A stretch of DNA of 64,000 bases, taken from positions 558,001 to 622,000 of the forward strand of contig NZ_CP145607.1 of the NCBI RefSeq assembly GCF_036884275.1. The letters run 5' to 3'. Source of the DNA: Sphingomonas kaistensis. Lineage in GTDB: Bacteria > Pseudomonadota > Alphaproteobacteria > Sphingomonadales > Sphingomonadaceae. Each line of letters begins with the position of its first letter. Within the stretch, counting starts at the first letter, position 1. Of this stretch, positions 33,734 to 42,158 are shown piece after piece. Below the pieces are notes generated by a model that worked only from the letters and a program-made list of their open reading frames with translations, was not told where the DNA came from and did not search any database. The translations under genes and the position numbers were made by a program.

Positions 33734-35109
33734 GTCGCCTGATCGTCATCTCCAATCGCGTTTCCGCTGCGACCGGGGGAGCCGCCGGTGCGCAAGGCGG
33801 ACTGTCCGTGGCGCTGACCTCCGCCTTGCGCGAAAGCGGCGGCCTGTGGTTCGGCTGGTCGGGCGAGGTGACCGACGAATTCACCGGCCAGATCAGCTTC
33901 AATCGTGAAGACGGGGTGACCACCGCGACGGTCGATCTCGAAGAACAGGACGTCGAGGAATATTACAACGGCTACGCCAACCGTACGCTTTGGCCGCTTT
34001 TCCACTACCGCGTCGATCTCGCCGAATATGAGCGCGGCTTTGCCGAAGGATATCAGCGCGCCAACGAACGCTTCGCCGAAACGGTGGTCCCGCTGATCGA
34101 ACCCGACGACATGGTCTGGGTCCAGGATTATCACATGATCCCGCTCGGCCAGGAGCTTCGCAAGCGCGGCTGTCGCAACCGCATCGGCTTCTTTCTGCAT
34201 ACGCCGTGGCCGCCCCGCCGCCTGCTTCTCACCCTGCCCGAAGCGACCGAACTGGTCGCCACCCTGTTCGCTTATGACGTGATCGGTTTTCATACCGACG
34301 AATGGCTGCAATCGTTCGTCGATTTCGTGGTGCTGGAAAGCGGCGGCGATTATGCCGACGGCATCCTCAGGCTCGAAGGGCGCCAGATCCGCTTGATTAC
34401 CTGCCCGATCGGGATCGACAGCGACGAATTCGCGACCCTCGCGCAAGGCGACCAGGCCCAGCAGATTTTTCGCGAAATGCGGGAAAGTGCGAATGGCCGC
34501 GCGATGATCGTCGGGGTCGACCGGCTGGACTATTCCAAGGGCCTCGAGGAACGCTTCCTCGGCTATGAAAGATTCCTGATCGAGAACCCCAAGGAGCGGA
34601 AGGAGGTCTTTCTGCTTCAGATCGCGCCGCCGTCGCGCGGCACGGTGGAAAGCTACCAGCGCATTCGCAGCACGCTGGAAGGGTTATCGGGCCGGATCAA
34701 CGGGGCGCATGCCGATCTTGGCTGGGTGCCGATCCGCTACGTCAATCAAGGTTATCCTCGCGCCGTTCTTGCCGGAGTCTACCGGGCGGCGCGGATCGCG
34801 CTGGTGACGCCGATCCGCGACGGCATGAACCTCGTCGCGAAGGAATTCGTCGCGGCGCAGGATCCCGACGATCCGGGCGTGCTGATTCTGTCGCGCTTCG
34901 CCGGGGCCGCGCAGCAACTGGGCGAAGCGCTGCTGATCAATCCCTACAGTGCCGAGGAGATGTCGGACGCGATTCGAACGGCGCTGGCGATGCCCAAGGA
35001 CGAACGAATTCGCCGCTGGCGGGCCATGTTCGACGTGATCTGCGAACAGGACGTGCTGTGGTGGCGGCGTCGCTTCACCGACGCGCTGGAGCAGCACGAG
35101 CCGGCCTAG
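33730..35109 (+). CDS. otsA: Trehalose-6-phosphate synthase
   Basis: 459 residues, GT20 family. It transfers glucose from UDP-glucose to glucose-6-phosphate. Visible: Ser-Asn-Arg-Val at the start, Gly-Gly-Leu-Ser-Val-Ala-Leu loop, [20 protein letters not shown] (donor binding) and [11 protein letters not shown]. ATG 33730 overlaps the GH15 stop. Trehalose is an osmo- and desiccation protectant. A GC hairpin at 35142-35161 follows. Confidence 0.96.
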   Translation: MSRLIVISNRVSAATGGAAGAQGGLSVALTSALRESGGLWFGWSGEVTDEFTGQISFNREDGVTTATVDLEEQDVEEYYNGYANRTLWPLFHYRVDLAEYERGFAEGYQRANERFAETVVPLIEPDDMVWVQDYHMIPLGQELRKRGCRNRIGFFLHTPWPPRRLLLTLPEATELVATLFAYDVIGFHTDEWLQSFVDFVVLESGGDYADGILRLEGRQIRLITCPIGIDSDEFATLAQGDQAQQIFREMRESANGRAMIVGVDRLDYSKGLEERFLGYERFLIENPKERKEVFLLQIAPPSRGTVESYQRIRSTLEGLSGRINGAHADLGWVPIRYVNQGYPRAVLAGVYRAARIALVTPIRDGMNLVAKEFVAAQDPDDPGVLILSRFAGAAQQLGEALLINPYSAEEMSDAIRTALAMPKDERIRRWRAMFDVICEQDVLWWRRRFTDALEQHEPA

Positions 35110-35141
35110 TGCGCTGCGCGCCTCTTCGCGTATCACGGTGA

Positions 35142-35161
35142 GCGGAGGGGCACTCCTCCGC
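35142..35161 (+). terminator. GC hairpin downstream of otsA
   Basis: GCGGAGG (35142-35148) pairs with CCTCCGC (35155-35161) around a six-base loop, 32 bases after otsA. No T run, so a weak or Rho-assisted terminator at best. Confidence 0.35.
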
Positions 35162-35186
35162 GACAGCGTGGCCCGGGGATCGTTCG

Positions 35187-35852
35187 ATGGATTTCATGAA
35201 GCTCCTGAAAAGCATGGAGGAGCTGCTTTATGAAATCATGACCTGGCTGGTGTTCTATCCGCGAACGCTGTGGCTGTCGCTTCGTCACCCGCTGCGCATG
35301 ATGGATTACAGCAATGACGAACTGACGCAGCAGGTCGACGATCAATATACCGACACCGTCAGTCCACCGCTGTTCCTGATCATCAGCCTGATCATCGCCC
35401 ATGGGATCGAAATCGGCGTTCGCGGGCAGAACGAGTTGATCCGCAATAAGGACGGGCTCGATGCGCTGATAACCGACGACACCAATCTCATCGCGCTGCG
35501 GGCGGTCGCTTATGCGATCTTTCCGCTGATCGCGTCGCTTCGCTTTCTGCGGGTCACCAAGACGCCGTTGACGCGGGAGACGATGCGGCTTCCCTTTTAC
35601 AGCCACTGTTATCTGGCCGCGCCCTACGCGCTGATTCTTGGCCTGATCAGCCTGATGCCGGTCGAGGCGCCGCAATGGGTGCAGATCGGCGGCGCAGGGA
35701 CGATCCTGGTGGCGGTCGGCTTCTACGTCGCCATCGAGACGTTGTGGTTTGCGCAGCACGCCGATCTGTCGCGCCTGCGAGCGTTTGGCCATGCCTTGCG
35801 CGCCTATGTCGAGTCCTTGATGCTGATCGCTTTCCTCTTCTACTTCTTCTGA
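35187..35852 (+). CDS. Multi-pass membrane protein of unknown function
   Basis: 221 residues with about five hydrophobic segments (near 60-75, 103-118, 143-158, 168-185 and 206-221), ending in a Phe-Leu-Phe-Tyr-Phe-Phe run. Residues 1-55 are amphipathic. The layout resembles small bacterial 'permease' or Yip1-like proteins, but no motif settles it. The start could also be Met4 (35196). It lies 77 bases after otsA on the same strand. Confidence 0.75.
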   Translation: MDFMKLLKSMEELLYEIMTWLVFYPRTLWLSLRHPLRMMDYSNDELTQQVDDQYTDTVSPPLFLIISLIIAHGIEIGVRGQNELIRNKDGLDALITDDTNLIALRAVAYAIFPLIASLRFLRVTKTPLTRETMRLPFYSHCYLAAPYALILGLISLMPVEAPQWVQIGGAGTILVAVGFYVAIETLWFAQHADLSRLRAFGHALRAYVESLMLIAFLFYFF

Positions 35853-35948
35853 GCGGGCCTTTGCCGGCACCCTCTTGGAGTGCGGGACTTTTCGTCCCCG
35901 AAATCCGTATCATACTTGCCGCACGCAGACTCCGAAGGAGCTGACCCG

Positions 35949-36225
35949 ATGCGCGTTGCGGCCTGGATGTTTGGCGTCGCCTATCTTGTCGCCCTTGGCT
36001 TGTTCGCGATCTCTTTCTGGGGCTTGCTCGGCCAGAGCGAAGATCCGCTTGGCGGGGTGTTTCTGCTGCCGCTCGGCCTGCCGTGGAACCTGATGCTCGA
36101 CCGTCTCACCGGGATGTCGAGCACGGCCCTGCTGGTTGCCCCCCGCCGTGACCCTGGCAATCCTGATCTTACTCGCGCGTCGGTCGCGGCGCCCGAACAA
36201 GTCCGGCGGAACGCTGCCGACGTGA
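35949..36225 (+). pseudogene. Two-TM small membrane protein, frameshifted at a C6 run
   Basis: ATG 35949 has AAGGAG upstream. The product starts with a membrane helix (about 5-27) and a Leu-Gly-Leu-Pro-Trp-Asn-Leu-Met-Leu-Asp segment. After about residue 65, in the CCCCCC run at 36139-36144, the original frame becomes an unlikely polar sequence running to 36275. The next frame instead continues with a clear second helix (Ala-Val-Thr-Leu-Ala-Ile-Leu-Ile-Leu-Leu) and Arg-Arg, ending at TGA 36225. Removing one C gives a normal 91-residue two-helix protein and a sensible 46-base gap to the next gene. Mutation, phase-variable tract or sequence error. Confidence 0.7.
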
Positions 36226-36271
36226 GCGATTCCCGTATCCACAGCGAATTCACAAGAAGGAGTGGCGTACG

Positions 36272-36928
36272 ATGATGACAATCAGGAAAGCGGCGATGGT
36301 CGCACTCGGTATCGCGGCGGCAGCGGTCACGACCACAGCAGTGGCGCAGATCGTCACCACCAACGTCGTGTTCCCGCGCGGTGCGGTGGCCACCACCCTT
36401 GCCGGGACGATCCGCGGCCCCGTCACCCGCGATTACGTCGTTCGTGCCACTGCCGGGCAGACGATGCGGGTCCGGCTCACCGGCTCCCCCAATCTCAATT
36501 TCAATGTCCTGCCGCCGGGCAGCAACGATTCCGCCATCTTCATCGGCTCGACTGAAGGCAATTCGTTCGCCGGGACGCTGAGTGTCTCGGGCGCCTACAA
36601 GATCCGCGTCTATCAGATGCGTGCCTCGGCGCGGCGCGGTGAGGTCGGCAACTTCCGGCTGTCGGTGGCGGTCGATGGACGCGGAAGGGGATTGGGTGGC
36701 GGCATGGCCGGCGGCAACGGCCTTGGCGGCCTCAACGGAATGAATTCCATCCGGGCCATCGACGTGATGGGCGAACGCGGCTCCCGCAACGTCGACAGCA
36801 CCACCTTGGGCAACACCCAATACGGCATCTATTATAATCCGCGGACCCGGGTTTGCGCTCAGCTGACGATGGCCAATACGCGGGTCGTCGATGCACGCGA
36901 CATCCGCCAGCACCCGCTGTGCCGCTAA
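36272..36928 (+). CDS. Exported protein with possible lysozyme-inhibitor-like (PliG/PPC-type) domain
   Basis: 218 residues. A signal peptide (1-25, Ala-Val-Ala cleavage) is followed by a beta-sandwich (about 30-130) with Ala-Gly-Gln-Thr-Met-Arg-Val-Arg-Leu, Asn-Phe-Asn-Val-Leu-Pro-Pro-Gly-Ser, Ile-Phe-Ile-Gly-Ser and Tyr-Lys-Ile-Arg-Val-Tyr-Gln-Met-Arg. As I recall, this pattern is seen in g-type lysozyme inhibitor (PliG-like) proteins, which are close in sequence style to PPC domains. A Gly-rich linker and a 70-residue C-terminal region with two Cys follow. Two adjacent ATGs (36272, 36275) follow GAAGGAG. Likely periplasmic; possible role in protection against wall-degrading enzymes. Confidence 0.75.
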   Translation: MMTIRKAAMVALGIAAAAVTTTAVAQIVTTNVVFPRGAVATTLAGTIRGPVTRDYVVRATAGQTMRVRLTGSPNLNFNVLPPGSNDSAIFIGSTEGNSFAGTLSVSGAYKIRVYQMRASARRGEVGNFRLSVAVDGRGRGLGGGMAGGNGLGGLNGMNSIRAIDVMGERGSRNVDSTTLGNTQYGIYYNPRTRVCAQLTMANTRVVDARDIRQHPLCR

Positions 36929-37522
36929 GGCCCGCACTGCTGTCTCTGACCCTCGCCCTGGCCGCCTGTTCGGGTGGCCAGGGGGAGGCCGGTGACAATC
37001 TCGCCAGCGGGCGCCGTCGCGTCCGATGGAAAGGAGGGTGCGGATGTCGCCGCCGCCCCCACCGCCTGGCCGGCCAGTCTGAAGCCGTTCGGGGAAGGCT
37101 ATCCGACCGCTGGCGACCCATGCCGACGGGTCGGCGAAAGCCCGGCCACCAGCAATTACCTCGATGACAGCGCCGACCTCGTCGGTTGCCCGAGCGATGC
37201 GGCCGCCGCGGCGCTCAAAGGCAAGGCGCTCGCGACCGTTGATGGCATCCGCCTCGTCTCGGTCCCGCGCAGGCCCGCCGCCGCGATGTCGAACACGTCT
37301 GTTCCGGTTCGCGGCAAGAACAGCCTCGAAGAGAAATGCCTAGCCCGGGTCGCCGACATCACGCGCGCGCCGGTCATCGGGGTCAATCGCATCGACGAAT
37401 CGCGCGACCCGATCGAGATCTTCGTCAACGTCGAGGGCGCACAAGCACCATGGCTTTGCCAGGCCCGGCGCGACGGCACGCTCGGACGCGTGGAATATAG
37501 CGGAAGCGAAAGCGCGGCCTAG
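36919..37522 (+). pseudogene. Cys-containing lipoprotein, frameshifted near a GGG
   Basis: GTG 36919 overlaps the end of the preceding gene and opens a lipoprotein signal peptide (Leu-Ser-Leu-Thr-Leu-Ala-Leu-Ala-Ala-Cys). That frame turns into Arg/Trp-rich nonsense after about residue 31. The next frame carries a sensible protein from there to TAG 37522, with four Cys, a Val-Gly-Cys-Pro-Ser-Asp segment and a final Phe-Val-Asn-Val-Glu-Gly-Ala strand. One extra G in GGG 37009-37011 explains the break: removing it gives a roughly 200-residue lipoprotein. The downstream part could be made from ATG 36974 but would not be exported. Confidence 0.65.
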
Positions 37523-37529
37523 GGCGCCG

Positions 37530-37967
37530 TCAGTCGGTGCTGCACCGGCGCGGGCTGCCGTAGACCTCGAGCGTGAGCTTGATCCGGAACGTCACCGGAA
37601 CCGCGACACGCCGGAAGGGGTCGTAGCCCGACACCGCAAGCTCGTAGCTGTCCGCGGCGGGCAGCACGATGCGGACGTCACCGGCGCCAAATCCGGCGCC
37701 GGTGATGAGCGGACGCTGACCCCCGCGCTTCAGATCGAACGTCAGGTTCGGGTTTGCCTCGGGTAGTACAAGAAGCAGCGTAGTTCCGGCCGGGGCGCGA
37801 AAGCGAAGGGGCGCAGGCGCATAAGGGGCGGCACTGCCGCTTCGTTCGACGGCGCAGCCGTTCGGGGTCAGCCCGACCGTCGCGGACGCAATCGGCGGCG
37901 GCGGCGGAACGGCCGCAACGGTCTGCGCCGACAGCAAGGTCGCCAAAGATGCCACGGCGAGGTTCAT
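37530..37967 (-). CDS. Exported beta-sandwich protein, distant relative of the 36272 gene product
   Basis: 145 residues. A signal peptide (1-19) and Pro-rich start are followed by a domain whose pattern follows the 36272 protein: Arg-Ala-Pro-Ala-Gly-Thr-Thr-Leu-Leu-Leu-Val-Leu, Pro-Asn-Leu-Thr-Phe-Asp-Leu, then Val-Arg-Ile-Val-Leu-Pro-Ala-Ala-Asp-Ser-Tyr-Glu-Leu-Ala-Val. Two Cys, one near the N-terminus and one three residues from the end, could form a disulphide. ATG 37967 is set by the signal peptide. It converges with the frameshifted lipoprotein gene seven bases away. Confidence 0.72.
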   Translation of the reverse strand: MNLAVASLATLLSAQTVAAVPPPPPIASATVGLTPNGCAVERSGSAAPYAPAPLRFRAPAGTTLLLVLPEANPNLTFDLKRGGQRPLITGAGFGAGDVRIVLPAADSYELAVSGYDPFRRVAVPVTFRIKLTLEVYGSPRRCSTD

Positions 37968-38012
37968 TGTCGTCCACCTTTTGGATTGGTCGCCAGAGCA
38001 AGCCACAAAGGC

Positions 38013-38032
38013 AGGATCGCGGCCGCGATCCT
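38013..38032 (-). terminator. 20-base perfect palindrome at the SulP gene end
   Basis: AGGATCGCGG and CCGCGATCCT form an uninterrupted palindrome (38013-38032) that includes the first two bases of the SulP stop. On the minus strand GCCTTTGTGG follows, a weak T tract. Probably a terminator, although a stem without a loop could also be a protein-binding site. Confidence 0.5.
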
Positions 38033-39527
38033 AGTGTGGGACCAGGCCGGTCTCGACGCCGGTCTTGTCGTGCAGGGCGAAGCGGTCGACGAGATCGGCG
38101 CTGGCGCGGTTGGTGCCGATCATCTCCACCGTCCGTCCTTCGCGGCGGAGCCGGGCAACGATCTTGTCCAGCGCGGCCACCGCCGAAATATCCCAGAAAT
38201 GCGCGGCGGTTAGGTCGATCAGCACGCTGCGTGCATCCGCATCGTCTCCGAACGCACGAACGAAGCGATCGACGGACGCGAAGAAAATCTGACCCGTGAC
38301 GCGATAGGTTACCTGCTCGCCATCGGACGACAGTACGCGCTCGACGGCGAACATCCGCTGGACCTTTCCGGCGAAGAAGATCCCCGACAACAGCACGCCC
38401 GCGAGCACGCCCATCGACAGGTCGTGCGTGGCGACCACCACGACCACCGTGGTCAGCATCACTACCGACGAGGGCCAGGGATGGTGGCGGAGGTTGGGGA
38501 TCGAGTTCCAGCTGAAGGTGCCGATCGACACCATGATCATCACCGCGACCAGCGCCGGCATCGGGATCTGACCGACGAAGGGTCCGAGCACGGCGAGCAG
38601 GAACAGAAGAAATGCACCGGCGGTGAAGGTCGACAGCCGGCCTCGACCGCCCGACGTGACGTTGATCACCGACTGGCCGATCATCGCGCATCCGCCCATC
38701 CCGCCGACCAGCGCGGCGGCGATGTTGGCGGTGCCCTGCCCCGCGCTTTCGCGCCGTTTGTCGCTGTCGGTGTGGGTCATGTCGTCGACGATCTGCGCCG
38801 TCAGCAACGATTCGAGCAACCCGACCGCCGCCATCGCCAGCGAGTAGGGAAGGATGATCTGCAAGGTTTCGAGCGTCAGCGGCACATCTGGCAAGACGAA
38901 GCTCGGCAGCCCCTCGGGCAATTGTCCCATGTCGCCGACGCTGTTGACCGGGGCCTGGGTCCAGATCGAGATGGCCGACAGCACAAGGATCGCGACCAGA
39001 GGCGAGGGGACCGCCTTGGTTACGCGCGGCAGCAGATAGATGATCGCCAGCCCAGCCGCGATCATCGCATAAGCCTGCCAGGTGACGCCCGTCAGCTGCG
39101 GCACCTGCGCCATGAAGATCAGGATCGCCAGCGCGTTGACGAAGCCGGTGATGACCGAGCGCGACACGAACTGCATCAACAGGTCGAGCCGGGCGAACCC
39201 GGCGGCGGTCTGAATCAGCCCCATCAGGATGGTGGCGGCGAACAGATATTGGACGCCGTGATCGCGCACGAGCGGGATGACCAGCACCGCGACGGCGGCC
39301 GTGGCCGCGGAAATCATGCCGGGGCGGCCGCCGGTGAAGGCGATCACCATGGCGATCGCTACCGAGGCATACAGGCCGACCCGCGGATCGACCCCGGCAA
39401 TGATTGAAAAGCCGATCGCTTCGGGGATCAGCGCAAGCGCCACCACGATCCCGGCCAGCACTTCGCGCGAGGGGGAAGCATTGTCGCCCAGCCATTGCTG
39501 GCGAAAGCGAGCGGAAAAAGCAGTCAT
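38031..39527 (-). CDS. SulP family inorganic anion transporter with STAS domain
   Basis: 498 residues: SLC26/SulP membrane domain (about 20-390) with the family start [13 protein letters not shown] and a [11 protein letters not shown] loop, then a cytoplasmic STAS domain (about 400-490). Substrate could be sulfate, bicarbonate or another anion; the Pro-Glu in helix 1 is found in the bicarbonate/sulfate branch. Single gene, with 177 bases to the DUF305 gene. Confidence 0.92.
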   Translation of the reverse strand: MTAFSARFRQQWLGDNASPSREVLAGIVVALALIPEAIGFSIIAGVDPRVGLYASVAIAMVIAFTGGRPGMISAATAAVAVLVIPLVRDHGVQYLFAATILMGLIQTAAGFARLDLLMQFVSRSVITGFVNALAILIFMAQVPQLTGVTWQAYAMIAAGLAIIYLLPRVTKAVPSPLVAILVLSAISIWTQAPVNSVGDMGQLPEGLPSFVLPDVPLTLETLQIILPYSLAMAAVGLLESLLTAQIVDDMTHTDSDKRRESAGQGTANIAAALVGGMGGCAMIGQSVINVTSGGRGRLSTFTAGAFLLFLLAVLGPFVGQIPMPALVAVMIMVSIGTFSWNSIPNLRHHPWPSSVVMLTTVVVVVATHDLSMGVLAGVLLSGIFFAGKVQRMFAVERVLSSDGEQVTYRVTGQIFFASVDRFVRAFGDDADARSVLIDLTAAHFWDISAVAALDKIVARLRREGRTVEMIGTNRASADLVDRFALHDKTGVETGLVPH

Positions 39528-39704
39528 TGAAAATCCACATCAAAACGCACGGCGCCGGGGAAGGCGCTGGGTCAAAGCTGTGCGTGATGTTGTCCGGCGG
39601 ATCGGCGGCCGGAATAGCCACCCGGAGTTGCACCGGGTCCATGCGAATGGCGGCTCCCTAGCGCGCGACGGTCGTCCTGGCCAGCCTGTCCCGACCCGAT
39701 CGGC

Positions 39705-40286
39705 TTAGAGCGGTTCGCGCTCGAGCAGCTGGCCGCTCAGCAGGCTCGCGGCTTCCTCTCGCCCGGCAGGACGCAGTTCGGCGGGACCGGCCGGCAGGGG
39801 CCGATCGGCGCGGCGCCCGTGTTGCTCGATATCGTCGATCAGCAGCTTCATCTCGGCGATTTCCTTGACCTGATCGCGGGTAATCCGGTCGGCGAGATAG
39901 CGCACGCGCGGATCGCGCAGGTCCGCTTCGCGCGAATTGTTGATGGCGATGGAATGATGCGGGATCATCGATTTCATGTAATCGACATCGCCGATCAGCG
40001 CCTGCGACCGATTGATCGCGAGAAGCCCGATCCCGCCGACGATCGCGACGGCCAGCACCGCAATCTTGGCCGCCTGCGGGCGATACATCTTCCACATGAA
40101 CGCCAGCATCACCGCGGTCATGACGCAGCCCATGACCAGCGACGACACCAGCCGGGTCACGCTGAACAGCGCGTGCTCCCACCGGTAGACGAGCTGATAC
40201 ATGAGAAAGAACATGATGAACGTCGAGGTCGCGATCATCGCCGCGAACCGGCCCCATCCCATGCCCGCGCCAGTCTCGTGATCCAT
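39705..40286 (-). CDS. DUF305 membrane protein
   Basis: 193 residues. Three hydrophobic helices (about 13-32, 38-55 and 63-80) precede a four-helix DUF305 domain (about 95-150) with Met-Ile-Pro-His-His and later Glu-Met, a His/Met pattern often linked to copper binding. A charged C-terminal tail follows. AAGGAG lies upstream of ATG 40286; the frame is open to 40457 without coding character. Divergent from the MscS-tail-like gene. Confidence 0.85.
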   Translation of the reverse strand: MDHETGAGMGWGRFAAMIATSTFIMFFLMYQLVYRWEHALFSVTRLVSSLVMGCVMTAVMLAFMWKMYRPQAAKIAVLAVAIVGGIGLLAINRSQALIGDVDYMKSMIPHHSIAINNSREADLRDPRVRYLADRITRDQVKEIAEMKLLIDDIEQHGRRADRPLPAGPAELRPAGREEAASLLSGQLLEREPL

Positions 40287-40447
40287 CAGTTTTTCTCCTT
40301 GCCTGACGTAACGGCGCTGGCCGCTTATGGTTCGGTTCGGTGTCCAGTCGCGGGCCGTGCGCTTTTGCCGGTCGATCAGCCAGGCGATGGTGCCGCCATG
40401 AAACCAACCGACCTGTTCGTCCGTCTCTTGGCTTGAGGAGGCCACGA

Positions 40448-40714
40448 TTGGCTGCAAGTAGCGCGCTCCAGATCTTCGGTATCACGCTGGTCGGCGCGAC
40501 GCCCGAAAACGTCTACTGGCGGCTGACCGACAATTGGCTCGAACTTGCGGTCCGGTTCCTGTGGCCCGGTCACGGCACCCGCGAGATCAAGGACGCCATA
40601 AGCCGCGACATCCTCAAGCAATTGGACGCCGCCGGTATCGGCATCGCCTCCGCCACCTATGAAGTTGCCGGCCTGCCGACCCTCACGGTCGAGCGCCAAG
40701 GCACGCGCAAATGA
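40448..40714 (+). CDS. Orphan MscS C-terminal-domain-like protein
   Basis: 88 residues starting at TTG 40448, with AGGAGG six bases upstream. The segment Thr-Asp-Asn-Trp-Leu-Glu-Leu-Ala-Val-Arg-Phe, Arg-Asp-Ile-Leu and Gly-Ile-Gly-Ile-Ala-Ser-Ala-Thr-Tyr-Glu-Val resembles the C-terminal alpha/beta part of MscS-type mechanosensitive channels, but there is no membrane or beta domain. It overlaps the DUF2254 gene by ATGA, so the two are translated together. Either the remnant of a larger gene or a stand-alone subunit; the strong ribosome-binding site favours expression. Confidence 0.65.
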   Translation: MAASSALQIFGITLVGATPENVYWRLTDNWLELAVRFLWPGHGTREIKDAISRDILKQLDAAGIGIASATYEVAGLPTLTVERQGTRK

Positions 40715-42063
40715 ACCGGCTCCGCGCCCACCTCAGCGCCGTCCGGTCGAGCTACTGGTTCGTGCCAAGCCTGATGGCGCTTGGCGGCATCCTGCTCGGC
40801 GGCATCATGATCTGGGTCGACGCGAGCCTCGGCGCGAGCTGGATCGAGGGGCTCGGCTGGTATCAGCAGGTCCGTACCGACGGCGCCCGCGAAGTCCTGT
40901 CGACGATCGCCGGATCGATGGTGACGGTTGCCGGCGTGGTGTTCTCCATTACCATCGTTGCTCTGTCCTACGCGTCCAGCCAATATGGTCCGCGCGTGCT
41001 CACCAACTTCATGGACGACCGGGGCAACACCGTCACCCTCGGCACCTTTATCGCGACCTTTCTCTACAGCCTGATGGTGCTGCGCACGATCCGCGGCGGC
41101 GAAGAGGATTTCGTCCCGCAATATTCCGTCATCGTCGGCTTGTTGCTGGCGGTCTGCTCGATCGGGGTGCTGATCTATTTCATCCACCACGTGCTGCAGA
41201 GCATTCACATCAACCATGTGGTCGAACGGATCGGCCGCCAGTTGATCGATGATGCACGCACCCGCTTTCCGCGGCTGATCGGGTCGGGAACGCCCGAAGA
41301 GAAGGCGCAATCAACCGAGCTCACGGGCGAGATGGCGGTTACCACCAGCGACCGGACGGGCTACATCCAGGCGCTGGACGGCGACACCCTGCTGCGAATC
41401 GCGCAGGAGGCCGACGTCCTGATCCGCTTGCGGTATCGCCCCGGCGACTTCGTCATGGAAGGCCGCGGGCTGGTCGATATCGCGCCGCGTTCGCGCTGGT
41501 CGGACGAACAGGACGACAAGCTGCGCGACTGCTTCACCGTCGGCGCCAAGCGCACCCCCGACAGCGACCTCATGTTCCTGGTCAGCGAACTGGTCGAGAT
41601 CGCCGCGCGGGCCCTGTCGCCGGGCGTCAACGATCCGATGACGGCGGTCACCTGCCTCGACTGGCTCGGGGCCGGCGGCACCGAGTTCGCCACCCGCGAG
41701 CTGCCGAGCGCCGTGCGGTCCGACGATACGGGAACGCCGAGGCTGATCGCCAATCCCGACGACTTCCGTTCCTTTGTCGCACGGAGCTTCGGCCGCCTGC
41801 GCCAATATGTCGCCACCGACACCATCGCCGCGCTGCATTTCCTGCGGGTGATCGGCGAAGTGGGCGCGGCCTGCCGCGAAGCCGACCAGCTCGACGCCCT
41901 GCGCACGGAGGTGTCGCGCTTTGCCGAACTGGCAAAGGAAAAACTCGCGGGTCCGAATTGCCGGTCGGTGCAGGAACGCTCCGAGGCATTAAAACGACTG
42001 CTCTCCCTCGGGGTCGGGGAAATCGACTCCCGGCAAGCCGACTGGCTCGGCGGAAGCGCCTGA
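40711..42063 (+). CDS. DUF2254 membrane protein
   Basis: 450 residues with four membrane helices (about 16-36, 65-87, 108-125 and 138-158) and a large C-terminal soluble part (about 165-450). The pattern fits DUF2254, including Ser-Pro-Gly-Val-Asn-Asp-Pro-Met-Thr-Ala near the middle of the soluble domain. Function unknown. ATG 40711 overlaps the preceding stop. Confidence 0.88.
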   Translation: MNRLRAHLSAVRSSYWFVPSLMALGGILLGGIMIWVDASLGASWIEGLGWYQQVRTDGAREVLSTIAGSMVTVAGVVFSITIVALSYASSQYGPRVLTNFMDDRGNTVTLGTFIATFLYSLMVLRTIRGGEEDFVPQYSVIVGLLLAVCSIGVLIYFIHHVLQSIHINHVVERIGRQLIDDARTRFPRLIGSGTPEEKAQSTELTGEMAVTTSDRTGYIQALDGDTLLRIAQEADVLIRLRYRPGDFVMEGRGLVDIAPRSRWSDEQDDKLRDCFTVGAKRTPDSDLMFLVSELVEIAARALSPGVNDPMTAVTCLDWLGAGGTEFATRELPSAVRSDDTGTPRLIANPDDFRSFVARSFGRLRQYVATDTIAALHFLRVIGEVGAACREADQLDALRTEVSRFAELAKEKLAGPNCRSVQERSEALKRLLSLGVGEIDSRQADWLGGSA

Positions 42064-42158
42064 ATCCCTTTAATTTTCGAACGATCAGGCCGTTCGTACG
42101 TTGTTCTTCCATGACCGACGCGCTGTGCGCGCCACTCCAGAGCCATTCGGAGATAATC

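Noticed and set aside
37678..39642. Minus-strand 654-codon frame over the SulP gene
   Set aside because: Wrong frame of the SulP gene; Arg/Asp-rich shadow composition and no membrane helices.
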